Counted from the first letter of the stretch, positions 10,780 through 21,660 are shown. The stretch: DNA of 40,370 nt from Priapulus caudatus (GCF_000485595.1 NW_014578645.1:22677-63046); one strand, 5' to 3'. The notes: generated by a model not told the origin, from the sequence alone. Program-made: numbers and translations.

Positions 10780-10985
10780 GTCCTCGTCGTGTCCTCGTCG
10801 TCGCCTCGTCGTCGTTCGTCTCGTCCTATGGTCGGCGTCGTCGTCCGCCGTCGTCGTCGTCGTCGTCATTCTCAGTCTCGTCGTCGCGTCTCGATCGTCG
10901 TCGTCCTCGTCGTCGTCGAGTCGTCGTCTGTCTTGTCCTCGTCGTCGCGTCTCGTCGTCGTCGTCGTCCGCGTCCGTCGGCGGCG
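10780..10985. repeat. GTC triplet array
   Basis: CGTCGT triplets with CTC interruptions, open in all three plus frames as Ser, Arg or Val runs. It is the reverse complement type of the GAC array at 10140-10265. Confidence 0.92.
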
Positions 10986-11112
10986 GCGCGGCCGGCGGCG
11001 TGGCGTCGAATAATCTTGCACTTCGATTATAAGCATGTTAGTTCTTCACGCGCCAGCGCACCACGCACCACCTAGCGTCGGTAAGACCAGGATTGGTGAA
11101 GCGTCATGAAGG

Positions 11113-11149
<37 letters not shown>

Positions 11150-11400
11150 CTCTCTCTCTCTCTTCCTTCTCTCTCTCTCTTCTCTCTCTCTCTCTCTATC
11201 CTCTCTCTTCTTACTCTCTCTGCTCTCTCTCGCTCTCGTCTTCTGCTCTCTCTCTGCTCTCTTCTCTCATCTCTCTCTCTCTTCTCTCCTCTCTCTTTTC
11301 TCTCTCTCTCTCATCTCTTTCTATCTCTTCTCTCTCTCTCTCTTCTCTTATCTATCTCCTCTATCTCTCTCTCCTCGCTCCTCTCTGTCTCTTTCTCGCC
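11113..11400. repeat. CT-rich pyrimidine tract
   Basis: TCTCTC with single C or T slips over about 290 bp. Ser-Leu frames are repeat translations. Confidence 0.95.
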
Positions 11401-11569
11401 GCGGGGACGATAATAAAGTCATGAGCATAGCCTCCAAGCCGTGTAGTTCAGATAATTCCGCCAAAGCATCAACCTGCCGTATGTTGTATGATTTCTCTCC
11501 CGTGTAGACACATCGAGACGGAAAGAAATCCCATAAATAGCGATTAGCATGACGTATGCGAGTGGTCTA

Positions 11570-11575
11570 CGGCGC

Positions 11576-11613
<38 letters not shown>
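11570..11613. repeat. Pure GGC triplet run
   Basis: About 13-14 uninterrupted GGC triplets, against an interrupted run in copy 1. Poly-Ala and poly-Arg frames come from it. Confidence 0.93.
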
Positions 11614-11614
<1 letters not shown>

Positions 11615-12396
11615 TTCATTAGCTACGCGCCGACGAAATCGCGCGCGTGCGCCACTCCCCCTCCCGGTCCTTGATCCCACGGCTTGTGCGTGATAACACA
11701 CGCCACAGTATACACGCGTACGCACGCACGCACGCACGCCGCTCACTTCTTCGGGCAATCGGCACGTACGCACGCCCACTTCAAGAACGGACGCACTCAC
11801 GCCACGCACGCAAGCACCGCACTCAACGCACTCACCATACGCACTCACGCCACTCACGTTAGCTCACATTCCACTCATGTGTTTCGTGAATTCGCACGCC
11901 ACTCGTGCCGCGGCTCTCAGCTAGAAGAGAGAGAGCGCGAGAGAAGAGAGAGAGAGAAAGTGAGAGAGAGAGCAGAGGAGAGTGAGAGAGTTGTAGTCGC
12001 TTCTCAGTTTCATAGCTCATTTAGTATGTTCTGAATTATGCATTAGCGGCAGAGGTATCGCCGTCGGCGCTTGTCGTCCGCGAGGTGGCGCGCTAAGCGG
12101 ATTTTCATTCAACGCTAAAGCAGTTTACGAAACATCTCCAATCCAGTTTTATTTCTAAATGCATCTGAATTATACATGTTGTGCTGGAATAAGTGCCGGG
12201 AATGGGCGACGACAACAGTGCGCGCAATTTATGCAAGTCTTTGTTCTTACTTCTCGTTCATTAGTACTTATATACGTTACTTATTATATATATAATAACA
12301 TATATATATATATATATATATTATATTATATACATCTGTATGCTTTGGTCTACACTGCTGTAGAGTGCTCATGCATTTAATTGCAGAGCGTATATA

Positions 12397-12634
12397 GTGT
12401 AGATAGATTAAACACAAGACATCACTTTGCTGTACTCAGAGTTTCACGCTTGCGCGCATCATCAGACAACTTTATGAATAATAACCTTGTATACATTCCA
12501 TAATCAACTTATGGAATTAATGGATATGGAATGTATACAAGGTTTATTATTCATTAAGATTGTCTGATGATCGCGCAAGCGTGAAACTCTGAGTAACAGC
12601 AAAAAGTGATGTCTTGTGTTTAATCTATCTACAC
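12397..12634. mobile_element. Long palindrome, second copy
   Basis: Same foldback structure as at 5122-5375, with ends TGTAGATAGATTAA and TTAATCTATCTACA. Its centre, near 12513, has small indels. The right flank here is CTTAATATAA instead of a pure AT run. Confidence 0.72.
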
Positions 12635-13144
12635 TTAATATAATTATAGATATATATATATATGTATGATATATATATATACTCATGAAAATAATATAAA
12701 TTTAAGCGAATTCTATCGTAGCGCAGCGTAGTACGGGTGTTGTAAACAAGTATATATATTAGATATATAATATAGATATATAATCTACATGTAGGAACAT
12801 CGTTTCACATCGTTTCACATCTCGTTCGCTAACAACACGAAAATATTCATATTCCGACCGTAGATCGTATACGTAAGCTGTGCGTGTAATTATATATATA
12901 TTAATGAATCATCCATATCGATCTATCGCATATCATCGATCTACAGCAGCTTCGAGGGGGGCGTCGGGTGGCTAATCCATCCTACGGTACATGTTGCCAC
13001 GTTTTCATAGTGTCACCCGACCGCCAGGGGAGCCAAAATGACAATAGGTGGGCGCGACATTCGGCTAGTTAGACATAGGGATGGAAACGGAGGATGCATT
13101 TGTTTCTCCATAGATAAATAAGTATAGCTGTAGCTGCGTATCTA

Positions 13145-13285
13145 TATACTGATATATATATAATGTATATATATATATTATGATACTATATATACTGTAT
13201 ATATATTGTATATATATATATTGTATATATATATAATGTATATATATATATATGTATAATATAATATACATATGTGTATATATAT
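13145..13285. repeat. AT/TATG array
   Basis: Homologue of the array at 5870-6015, more interrupted. Confidence 0.88.
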
Positions 13286-13570
13286 AGGCGGAGTGTGTCA
13301 TACGCAATTTAACCATATACATCACTTAATATACGATAAGAACTATTCCTCACAACATATTGCACCTATATATGTACGACTGATTACGTCTCAGCTGTGA
13401 CAGACTGGCTTTTCACGGATGGCTCTCGAAAATATAGTGTATACGAATGTGAGGCAGTGACAGACTCTCCTCGGGCCAAACTTTGAGAAAAACGTGATAT
13501 AAACAGATATAACTCTATCTTAAGTGGCGATCGTTTCTTAAACTACAAACACTCTCAGCATGCACATTGT

Positions 13571-13960
13571 TGTGTGGGCGGGGCTGTGTGTGTTGTGTGT
13601 GGGGTGTGTGTGTGTCGCGCTATGTGCGTGTGTGTGTGTGTGGTGCTGTGTGTGCGTGCGTGCGTGGTAGTCTCGTGCGTGTGCTCGAGTGAGGTCGTGG
13701 TTAGGTGTCGGCTGCGTGCGTGCGGCGTGCGCCGCGTGCGGCGTGCTGCTAGGGGGGTGCGCGTGCGTGCGCCAGTGTGCGTGTGCCGTGTGCTATTGCG
13801 TGCTATTGGTGCTGTACCGCTGCGTGTGAGTGGTGCGTGCGTGTGCCGTCGTGCGCGTGTGCGTGTGGCGTTGGTCGGAACGGTGTGCGTCATGTGTGCC
13901 GTGTGCGTGCTGTGCGTGTGCTAGTGTGCGTGTGCGTAGTGCGGCGGCACGCCCACGTAG
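13571..13960. repeat. GT / GTGC compound microsatellite
   Basis: A-B linker of copy 2, with a shorter pure GT part and a more degenerate GTGC part than 6298-6628. Confidence 0.92.
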
Positions 13961-15425
13961 GCATGCACTGAAAGCCAGCCTAAATAAAATAAAACAGCCT
14001 CGAATAATAGTTAATTTTAGGATTATCGATTTGCTTCCCCATCGGAGTAGACGATCAACAAATCAAAAGTCTTTCTCGCACTGAGAGCTCGTTCATTTAT
14101 ACTCTTCGTTTACAATCGCACAGCAATACACCTTCTCTGATCTCACCCTATAATACTGGAACGGGGGATTACACCGTTAACTTATGCACTGCTAGCAATA
14201 ACTGTTCGTTACAACCACGGTCACGATATCATATCGAATCAGTTTGAGTTTACTTACTCCGACACCAGAGTTGTCAGGAAAAAACCACCGTATAGATTAC
14301 CATCATAGGTGACTAAAATCTCAAAACATTTGCCAATAGATTTCGCTTCTAAAATCTGACAATAATTTTATATACTTGATGTGATTCCATAACTAGTTGT
14401 AATGTTACTGATACAGCCCACCATGGGCGTTGACTAACTATACAGAATGCGCTCATGCCAAGCGTAAAAGTTTCATGCGGTAAATTTCAATGTCGATGCC
14501 AATAAACTACCTAGCGTCTCTGGCTACGGCCTCCGGGTCGACGACGCCGGTAAAGTTTGTGGAATTCCGAGCGACTGAATTAGTGCGATACTCATCGCGC
14601 GCGTGTCGCTACACTGGCCTATACGACACGACGGCCTCGAGCCGACGGAGCTCGGGTGCAAAAACATGGCGCACGTTGTCCGTCCGACCGACACTATTTC
14701 TCACAAACACGAAAAATATTCGTCGCATTATAGGGAAAGAGGGAGGTGGGCTCCAAGTGAGTGCATATCGCTAGAAAAGTTACTATTAATAAGATAAGTG
14801 ATAAGTAGATGGAGTTGGAGCGCTGTTTCTGCCATTTTCCCATTCTCGGTTTGTGCTTTTTTTTCGAGGACGATCACGCTGTCATTGCGTCATCAGTAAG
14901 AACAGTGAACGACTTGAAACATGGCGCTCGGCCCGTGCTCCACACTAATATATATTATACATATAACTATATATATATTATATGTATATAGTATACTATA
15001 TATATTATTAATACTATATAGATAGTGCTGCGGTTATGTCTAAACTCCGATATACTCTACGGTCTCGCAGCGTTCTCTAGCGAGCGCCAGGCTTGCGATG
15101 CGAGCCGCGATATAGCGCATCCGCTCCGGCCAGGCGTGCGTTTAACGCATGTGCCTGCGTGGGCGGAGCGCACGACGAGGCTTTTTTTTCGTTGAAGGAT
15201 TCGTCGTGCGGGCCGAAGCTAGCTATCGAATAGCAGATGCCGATGAAGATGTTGCCTGATGCGAGACGTTACGGCAGTGCTGACGGTAGGCTCAGACGAT
15301 GATGATGACTCATGCTTATCGAGCAGACGCTAACGACAGCAACGCATCGCCACCGGCCGCTCACCATCCCCCCTCCCCCAGACAGCGCGCTCACGGAAAT
15401 GTTCATGATGTTGGATATATGTAGG
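13961..15425. repeat. Duplicated block B, copy 2
   Basis: Third copy of block B, with the highest apparent single-base indel load of the three. The 94-codon frame at 14490-14774 is not shared with the other copies. It includes an irregular AT array at 14950-15020. Confidence 0.85.
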
Positions 15426-16052
15426 TGCTTAATACTATTATATATACCTATGTGTGTGTGGATTGTGTGTGTGTGTGTTCGTGCGTTGTGACTGTGTGTG
15501 ATGTGGGTGACTGTGTGCTGTGTGTGTGTGTGTGTCGTGTGTGTGTGTGTGACTCACGGTGTGACTGAGTGGAGCTTGATGTGTCTGATGCTGTCGCAAC
15601 ATGGGCTGTAGAATAGGGCTGCTGCCGCCGGGTTGTCCGAGAAACGGAAGAGACACATGCTCCAGAACAAAATAATGGAAGGCCTGGTGATGTTGTGGTG
15701 TGTATAGGTGTGTGTGTGTGTGTATGTGCGAGCGCGTGCTGGGAAGGAAACAGTGCAGGGCACGTTGCGTGCGTGCATACTTGGGTATGTGCTGCGTGTG
15801 CTGTCACCGCTGTAGTGTGTGTGTGTGTGCGCCATCAGAGACATAATTGTTGCGGCGCAACACCGACTACAGTTGAGGGTGTAGAGTGTGGGTGTGAGCG
15901 TGTGTGTGTGGCGTGGGGCACATTGTGTGTTAGAGTAGTGTGATCGCGCGCGTGAGTGCGGTGTCGTGCTTGCTCTGGCAGTCGCCGTGTCTACCGCTGC
16001 GTGATCCGATTGGTCATGTGTATGAGGCATTGGGGTGTGTGCTGTGATGCTG
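15426..16052. repeat. Degenerate GT linker with unique insert
   Basis: GT/GTGC microsatellite corresponding to 8101-8521, interrupted by about 130 bp of ordinary sequence (about 15565-15695) that is absent from the sister linker. The frames here are short and mixed with repeat translation. Confidence 0.75.
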
Positions 16053-16648
16053 GTATTTCGGCCCAGTGATACGGAGAGAGGAGGAGAGAAGGGGAATAGG
16101 GCTACCGAGGGGTGGAGCATATAAGATGGTAGGGTACGAAGAGAAAAGGGGGATGAAGAGACGCGCGCGCGGACAGAGAGAAGGAGCAAGAAGAGAGCGA
16201 GGGGATGGCAATGCAGAAAGAGATGAAGAACGGCGCGAGGGGGCCGCGGCGGGGATCATAGCGCCATTAGCAGGCGGTCTACACGACCACTTGGGAAGGT
16301 ATTATGGCAGCTGATCAGTGCAGCACGTGCCGAGGCGCTAGCCTCCGGAGCGAGATTTGCACTAAACCCACGCTCATCAATTTCTAACCCTAGCCGCAAT
16401 CAGCACTGCAACATAAGCCAGCAAAGGTTGGGGAGACGAGATAGCGAGACCGCCCGCGGCAAAGTCCTATCCCCAGTTTCTGCAAATGCATACAGGGAGA
16501 ATCAGCGCGATCATTCCCAGTTACCCAGCCTGAAGTGATAATCGCGGGTTAAGTGTGCTGTTTGAAGTTATATCAGTTCCAGATGATAACATACGCCTTT
16601 TTGCCAGTTCCCAGGGATGAATGAAAATCGAACAGATCGGAGTTTTAC
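16053..16648. repeat. Duplicated block C, copy 2, truncated
   Basis: Matches the first half of block C up to the second 96 bp unit, then stops near 16648 where unrelated sequence begins. It is very indel-rich. Confidence 0.8.
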
Positions 16649-17069
16649 AGTTACTATGGCAACAGTATCACAGGGGGTAGCCGATGACTTACTCGTCAAC
16701 CGTATTAAATTAGCGACAAAAATAAATAGCCATGTTTGTATCTTAACATTATAGTTTCTTTCATCCGGGTTACTCCCCCGTCTACAGGTGTCTCCGCCAG
16801 AGGGAGGCGCAGTCGCATGTCGTCGGTGCCTTGATCGCCTGCGGGATTCTCTCACGTGAACTCGGTGACGTCGGCTGAAGAAATTAAATCGTGGCCGACC
16901 GACGGATGGCTAGATACGTAATAGAGATCACCGCAAGGTCACCCGACACCGCGCTCTTGCCCTATGCAAAGAAACGAGGCGTATATAAAGTAGGCGTAAG
17001 TAAGCCGTAGCAAAATATATAGAATATAAAATAGATATAATATACAAAATATATATAGCGATATATTTG
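16649..17069. other. Unique segment with promoter-like motifs
   Basis: No gene recognised. It contains an X-box-like GTTACTATGGCAAC (16650-16663), a CTCF-like CCGCCAGAGGGAGG (about 16796-16810) and a TATATAAAG at 16982-16990. The 95-codon minus frame 16568-16855 is unremarkable and starts inside block C. Confidence 0.3.
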
Positions 17070-17260
17070 TCGATAAAATCTAGTGTCCAGACTTTAGTCA
17101 GTTTAGTGTATGCCGATAAAATCGAGTGCACTTTAGTGTATGCCGATAAAATCGAGTGTACTTTAGTGTATGCAAATAAAATCGAGTGTACTTAAGTGTA
17201 TGCCAATAAAATCGAGTGTACTTAAGTGTATGCCGATAAAATTTAGAAAACTTTAGTGGG
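17070..17260. repeat. 30 bp minisatellite, about six units
   Basis: Units contain TTTAGTGTATGCCGATAAAA followed by TCGAGTGTAC. Four units are nearly identical; outer ones drift (TCTAGTGTCC on the left, TTTAGAAAAC on the right). The last unit is also the left edge of block D, and one unit remains at the left edge of the second D copy (19413). Confidence 0.88.
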
Positions 17261-17434
17261 TGTCGTCAAAAGTAGCACGCGCATTATAAACACGTAAACG
17301 CGTGTTTGTCGAATACAGAAATATAGGCAAATACTACGAAGAAGAAAGAGTGAAGATGAAGAGAGACAGGGTGTGGAAGAACGAAGTCGGGAAAGAATAT
17401 ACGATAAAGGAAACGGGAAGAATTAGAGAGACGG

Positions 17435-17854
17435 GTGATCAGAGAAGCAGAGATATGTGATGATGAGTGGGAGAAGGACGAGAGGAAGGAACGTCAGTAC
17501 ATTAAAAATAATTGTATATGGGAGAAGAAGACAAATAGAAGAAGGTGGAGGATGAGGAGGAGAAGGAGGTTGAGAAGAAGAAAGGGGAGAGCGTTCAAAA
17601 TAATTGTATATGGGGGAGATAATAAAGAGAGGGAGGGGGAGGACGAGGAGGAGGACGCGAATGAGGGGGAAGAAGAGGAGAAGGATGAGGAGGAGGAGGA
17701 CGCGAATGAGGGGAAAGATGAGGAGAAGGAGGAGGAAGAGGAGGAGGACGCGAATGAGGGGGAGGAGGAGGAGGGGAAAGGGGAGGACAAGACAATGGAA
17801 CTGAAGACGTTCAAAATAATTATATATAGGGAAAAAGACACAGTGGAGAAGTAA
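17435..17854 (+). other. Acidic/basic low-complexity ORF in block D
   Basis: A 139-codon frame rich in Glu, Arg, Lys and Asp, with three FKIIVYG-like motifs spaced by Glu-rich repeats (DANEG every 16-18 residues). The pattern comes from an imperfect DNA repeat. The second block D copy does not keep the frame, and the opposite strand is equally open as Ser/Leu/Pro repeats. A highly charged nuclear-type protein cannot be excluded, but purine-rich minisatellite is the simpler reading. Confidence 0.1.
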
Positions 17855-18044
17855 GAAGAAGAGAATAAGGAGGATAAAGAGAAGGCGAAGCACTAATAAG
17901 AAATCCTCAACCCCCTTCGAAAGAACAACCTTAGACAGAGAACAGCAACAAGCTTAGGCAATCCCACTCACCCTATTTCCGACCTATCCCGGTCATCTTT
18001 TGCTGCAACTCTCGAAGTCGCGACATATCCAGTTTACTGGATAG

Positions 18045-18125
18045 CCGTCGTGGTGGATGTAGCCTCTGACGATTCGACGACTGGGCCACCAACTGCGGCA
18101 GTTCGAATCCCACTGTAATGTAAAC
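18045..18125 (+). mobile_element. tRNA-like SINE piece, block D copy 1
   Basis: GTTCGAATCC (18101-18110) matches the B box of an internal RNA polymerase III promoter. About 40 bases upstream TGTAGCCTCTGACG is a poor A box. The T-stem does not pair, so it is not a working tRNA gene. The position within a repeated unit suggests a tRNA-derived SINE head. Confidence 0.4.
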
Positions 18126-18242
18126 GCATTCGATTGAAAGGGTTACTTGTGGTTAAATTGTCACAAATTTTCTGTGGTGTATATTTGTAAAAAATTTGTT
18201 GCATTTTTTTTGCGAAACGGCACTAAATGTATCCTCAAATTC

Positions 18243-18660
18243 NTAGTAGTACTATACTATGAGTAACTAAAGTAGTAGTAGTAGCTAGTCGTAGTAGTCT
18301 AGTAGTACTAGTGGGTTGCAGGCGATTAGAGAACATGGGTCCCAATATTATTATGGGCCCGAATTGACAATGGGCAATAAAACAATTATTTACAATCAAT
18401 ATAAATATCATATTATATCATATATAATAGGTTAGGGTTAAGGTTAGGGTTCGTCATTATTAGTAAGTTAATTACATACTAGTAACGAGTTGAGGTCAAT
18501 ATTACTATTACTATTAGCGTCCTGCCGTCTGGGTAGTTACTAGTACTAGTACTAGCTAGTGCTGGTTACTTAGAAGTACTTACTAACTTACTAGTACTAG
18601 TAGTAGTAATTATTGTAACACTGTACTTGTAGTGAATAGAAGTAATAGATATTCGTTGTG
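18243..18660. repeat. TAG/ACTAGT-rich region after single N
   Basis: A single N (18243) is followed by TAGTAG triplets and ACTAGTACT-like words up to about 18660, with AT-rich DNA between. Nothing coding. Further TAG triplets occur at 18850-18870. Confidence 0.75.
18429..18453. repeat. Short TTAGGG-like patch
   Basis: GGTTAGGGTTAAGGTTAGGG, about four telomeric hexamers with the G-rich strand on plus, opposite to the tract at 3484-3840. Confidence 0.8.
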
Positions 18661-19412
18661 GTGCTGGAATGTATACACTAGTCAAAACGTTTATCATACT
18701 CTACTTTCGCCTATAATCACTGTAAATGCCGGTCAAATGCTCATGTGCAAGCACAACGAAGTAGGACGCGAACGGCACGACCGCGCTGTGCACTAAGCAC
18801 TTGAAACGTTTCAATAAAATATAATGCCTAAAGAAACACAAATCTAATTACTAGTACTAGTAGTAGTCACGTACTGACAACATAGCTTGTGCTGGCGGCA
18901 GCCAAACAAACATGACATAATGAGAATTACACATATAGACTGGCTTGAATAGCATCGACAGGTTCGACAGGTTCCAGACGCTACACTACTGAGTGTAGCG
19001 ATATGCCGGAGTATAAGGTGGCAAACGGGTACCAGGTCTAATATGCCTCTAGATTCGGGCGTTCGTTGCGCCGTGCTATCGGCAAACATATGTATTACCT
19101 CATGCAAAAACAAACAACACAAAGGAAGAAAACTAGGAAATTCGTTTTATTACGGCAAAAAGAAAGCGCGCGCGAATAATGAACTTCGAATTGAAGTCAT
19201 TTCTAAGAAATGTCGAGCCTCCTGGTTAGTGCAAACGATCGTCGAAATGGCCAGAACTGGCTAATATCAAGCGAAGTTGGGTGCTTGTCGTCTATATATG
19301 GTAAAAGCCGTGTAAGCGGTAAGGAGGTGAGGCCAGCAAAGACGTGTTAGAGTCGCCTAGCGGCGTTGGGCGCGCTTCGCGCGCGATATCGCGCTGCAGA
19401 ATGTCGAGTGTA
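18661..19412. other. Unique spacer between D copies
   Basis: Normal-complexity DNA. It has two open frames, 92 codons on minus (18844-19122) and 73 on plus (19043-19264), both Cys- or Lys-rich and unrecognised. There is no splice or domain evidence, and both are probably chance. Confidence 0.3.
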
Positions 19413-20466
19413 CTTAAGTGTCTGCCGAAAAATTTAGAAAACTTTTAGTGGGTTGTCGTGCTAATAGTAGCACGCGCATTATAAACACGTAAACCGCGCT
19501 GATTGTCCGAATACAGAAATATAGCAAATACTACGAAAGAAGAAGGAGTGAAGATAAAGAAGACGAGACAGGGTGTGAAGAACGAAGTCGGGTTAAAGAA
19601 TATACGATAAGGAAACGTAAGAAAATTAGCAGCAGAAAGGGTGATGAGAGAAGCAGAGGATATGGGAATGCATGGAGTGGAGAGGACGAGAGGAAGGAAC
19701 GTCAGTACATTAAAAATAATTGCTATATGGCGCTGGGGAGAAGAAGACAAATAGAAGGCAGGTGGACGAATGCCAGGAGGAAGAAGGACGTTGAGAAGAA
19801 GGAAGGGGGGAGCGTTCAAATAAAATGTATCATCGGGGGAGAGAATGATTAAAGAGAGGGAGGGGGAGAACGCAAAGATGGAGACGGCGAATGAGGGAGA
19901 AGAGAGAAGGAGAGGAGGAGGAAGAGCAGGAGGCGGGAAGAGGAATGGAGGGGACGGAATGAGGAGCGAGACGCGATGAGGCGTGAGGAGGAAGGAAAGG
20001 GGAAGGGGATTTGCAACAAGACAATGAAATGACAGACGTTCAAAATAATCTATATTTAAGGGAAAAAGACACAGAGGAGAAGGAAAAGGAAGAAAATAAA
20101 GAGGCATGAAAGAGCGAGGCGAAGCACTAATAAGAAATGCCTACACCCTCTTCGAAGCGAACAACCTGAGACAGAGAAGCAGCAACAAGCTTAGGCATCC
20201 CACTCCCCTATTTCCACGCGTATCCCGCGTCATGCTTTGCTGCAACTCTGAAGTCGCGACATCAATATCGCATTATCGGATAGCCGTACGTGGTGAGGCT
20301 AGCCTCTGACGATTCGAACGACTGGGCCACGCACTGCGGCAGTTCGAATCACCACGATGTAATGTAAACGCATTCCATTGAAAGGGTTACTTGTGCCGCT
20401 TAAATTGCTACGTCACAAATTGCTTGCATTTTTTTTGCAAAACGCACTAAATGTATCCTCAAGTTC
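19413..20466. repeat. Duplicated block D, copy 2
   Basis: Direct repeat of 17212-18242 with many single-base indels and a clean loss of about 34 bp near 20418 (the TTCTGTGGTGTATATTTG region of copy 1). The right edge ends with ATCCTCAAGTTC. Confidence 0.85.
20272..20365 (+). mobile_element. tRNA-like SINE piece, block D copy 2
   Basis: B-box-like GTTCGAATC at 20342-20350, followed by an indel. Same context as 18045-18125. Confidence 0.35.
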
Positions 20467-21174
20467 GTTACATGAATAGATATGTTTTTTCAAACTAATA
20501 AATCTGGGATGATTTATCATATTGACCACCGACATTAAATGCTTGCTATGAGTGCTATGTAGTGATGTCACGTAGTGTTTGTTCACATCGTGAGCGGGAT
20601 AGCAAAATAGCGAAGTGTATGCAGCATTTAACCAATAAAAGCTGAACAGAATCACTTACATTTTGCTGAAAAGTGGACATAATCTTTTTACTTTTCACTA
20701 TTTACGGTGACTAATCACTTAAGGGTCATAATCACACGAACAGTGCGTTGTGATGCGGCAGAGCAGGCGCTAACAGCCAATCACTGGTGTGAGCTGTTTA
20801 AATCGGGGGGGGAGGGGTTGTCAGAAACAATCAGAGAATCGTTATGAGTATCATAGATATAAAATTGACACGATGACGACTTCGATGCTGCAAACGTTTT
20901 GTCACTCTAGACGTGTGATGTTTATAGTTAGTTGAGTTTGATTTTGAGATTGGCAGCGTCGCTTGTCGTAGTCGATTAAGCATCGAATGCATTCCGGAAA
21001 CGACATTGTGAATATATTGTTATTATTTAAATAATTAATGTTATTGATTAACAACGACAAAATTACTGGAGTTTAATTTTGCACTTGGCCAAAGACAAAA
21101 TCGAACACGACCGTCAAAAGCGAAACGTTTATACCATATAATATTACTTGATACCTAATTAGCTAGCTTACGTA
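20467..21174. other. AT-rich unique DNA, no gene seen
   Basis: Ordinary AT-rich sequence with CCAAT words (GCCAATCAC near 20778; ACCAATAAAAG near 20630) and a poly-G run near 20805. The 80-codon minus frame 20413-20655 straddles the block D edge, so it is not credible as a gene. Confidence 0.5.
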
Positions 21175-21660
21175 TCGCGCGCTCTCTGCTCTCTGCTTCC
21201 TCTCTCTCTCTCTCTCTCTCCTCTCTCGCCTCGCTCCTCTCTCTCTCTCATCTCTCTCTCTCTCTCCTGTCTCTTCTCTCTCTCTCTTCTCCTCCTTCCT
21301 ATACTCCTCTCTCTCCTCCTCCTCCTCTCTCTCCTTTCTCTCTCCTCCTTCTCACCCTCTCTCTCCCTTCTCTTCCTCTCTCTCTCTCTCTCCTCCCTGC
21401 CTCTGCCCCTCTCTCTCCTCTCTCTTCTCTCTCTCTCTCTACTCTCCTCTCCCTTCTCTCCAGCTTCTCTCTCTCTCCTTCCCTCTCTCTCCTCACTCTC
21501 CCCTTCTGCTCTCCTCTTCTCTCTCTCCTTCCTCTCTATCTCTCTGCACCTCGTCTCGTTTCCTCTCTCTCTCTCTCTCTCTCTCCTCTCCTCCTCCTCC
21601 TCTCCCCCTCTCTCTCCTCTCTCGTCTCAACACTCTCCTTCTCTCACACTCACATTCTCA
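21175..21660. repeat. CT/CCT polypyrimidine array
   Basis: About 480 bp of TCTCTC with CCTCCT interruptions. The Arg-Glu frame on the minus strand is repeat translation. Confidence 0.95.

Larger units (their letters stand above)
11415..13570. repeat. Duplicated block A, copy 2
   Basis: Corresponds to 4155-6297 at an offset near 7260 bp. Segment order is identical, including the palindrome and AT arrays. It differs by frequent one-base indels and by a longer pure GGC run. Confidence 0.85.
17212..18242. repeat. Duplicated block D, copy 1
   Basis: About 1.03 kb, repeated directly at 19413-20466. It includes GA-rich DNA, three copies of an AAAATAATTGTATATGG-like motif (17508, 17596 and 17809), a GAGGAGGACGCGAATGAGGG minisatellite (17640-17780) and a tRNA-like piece. 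It ends exactly before a single N at 18243. Confidence 0.85.

Noticed and set aside
17070-17260. CRISPR-like array
   Set aside because: Contiguous 30 bp units without unique spacers.
18045-18125. Functional tRNA gene
   Set aside because: B box is present but the T-stem and acceptor stem do not pair and no clear anticodon stem forms.
19215-19295. 5S rRNA-like words (CCTGGTTAGTGC, GGGTGCTTG)
   Set aside because: Only short words match and they are not in the order or spacing of a 5S gene.
20413-20655. 80-codon minus frame of ordinary composition
   Set aside because: Straddles the right edge of duplicated block D, so half of it is repeat sequence; no domain or splice support.
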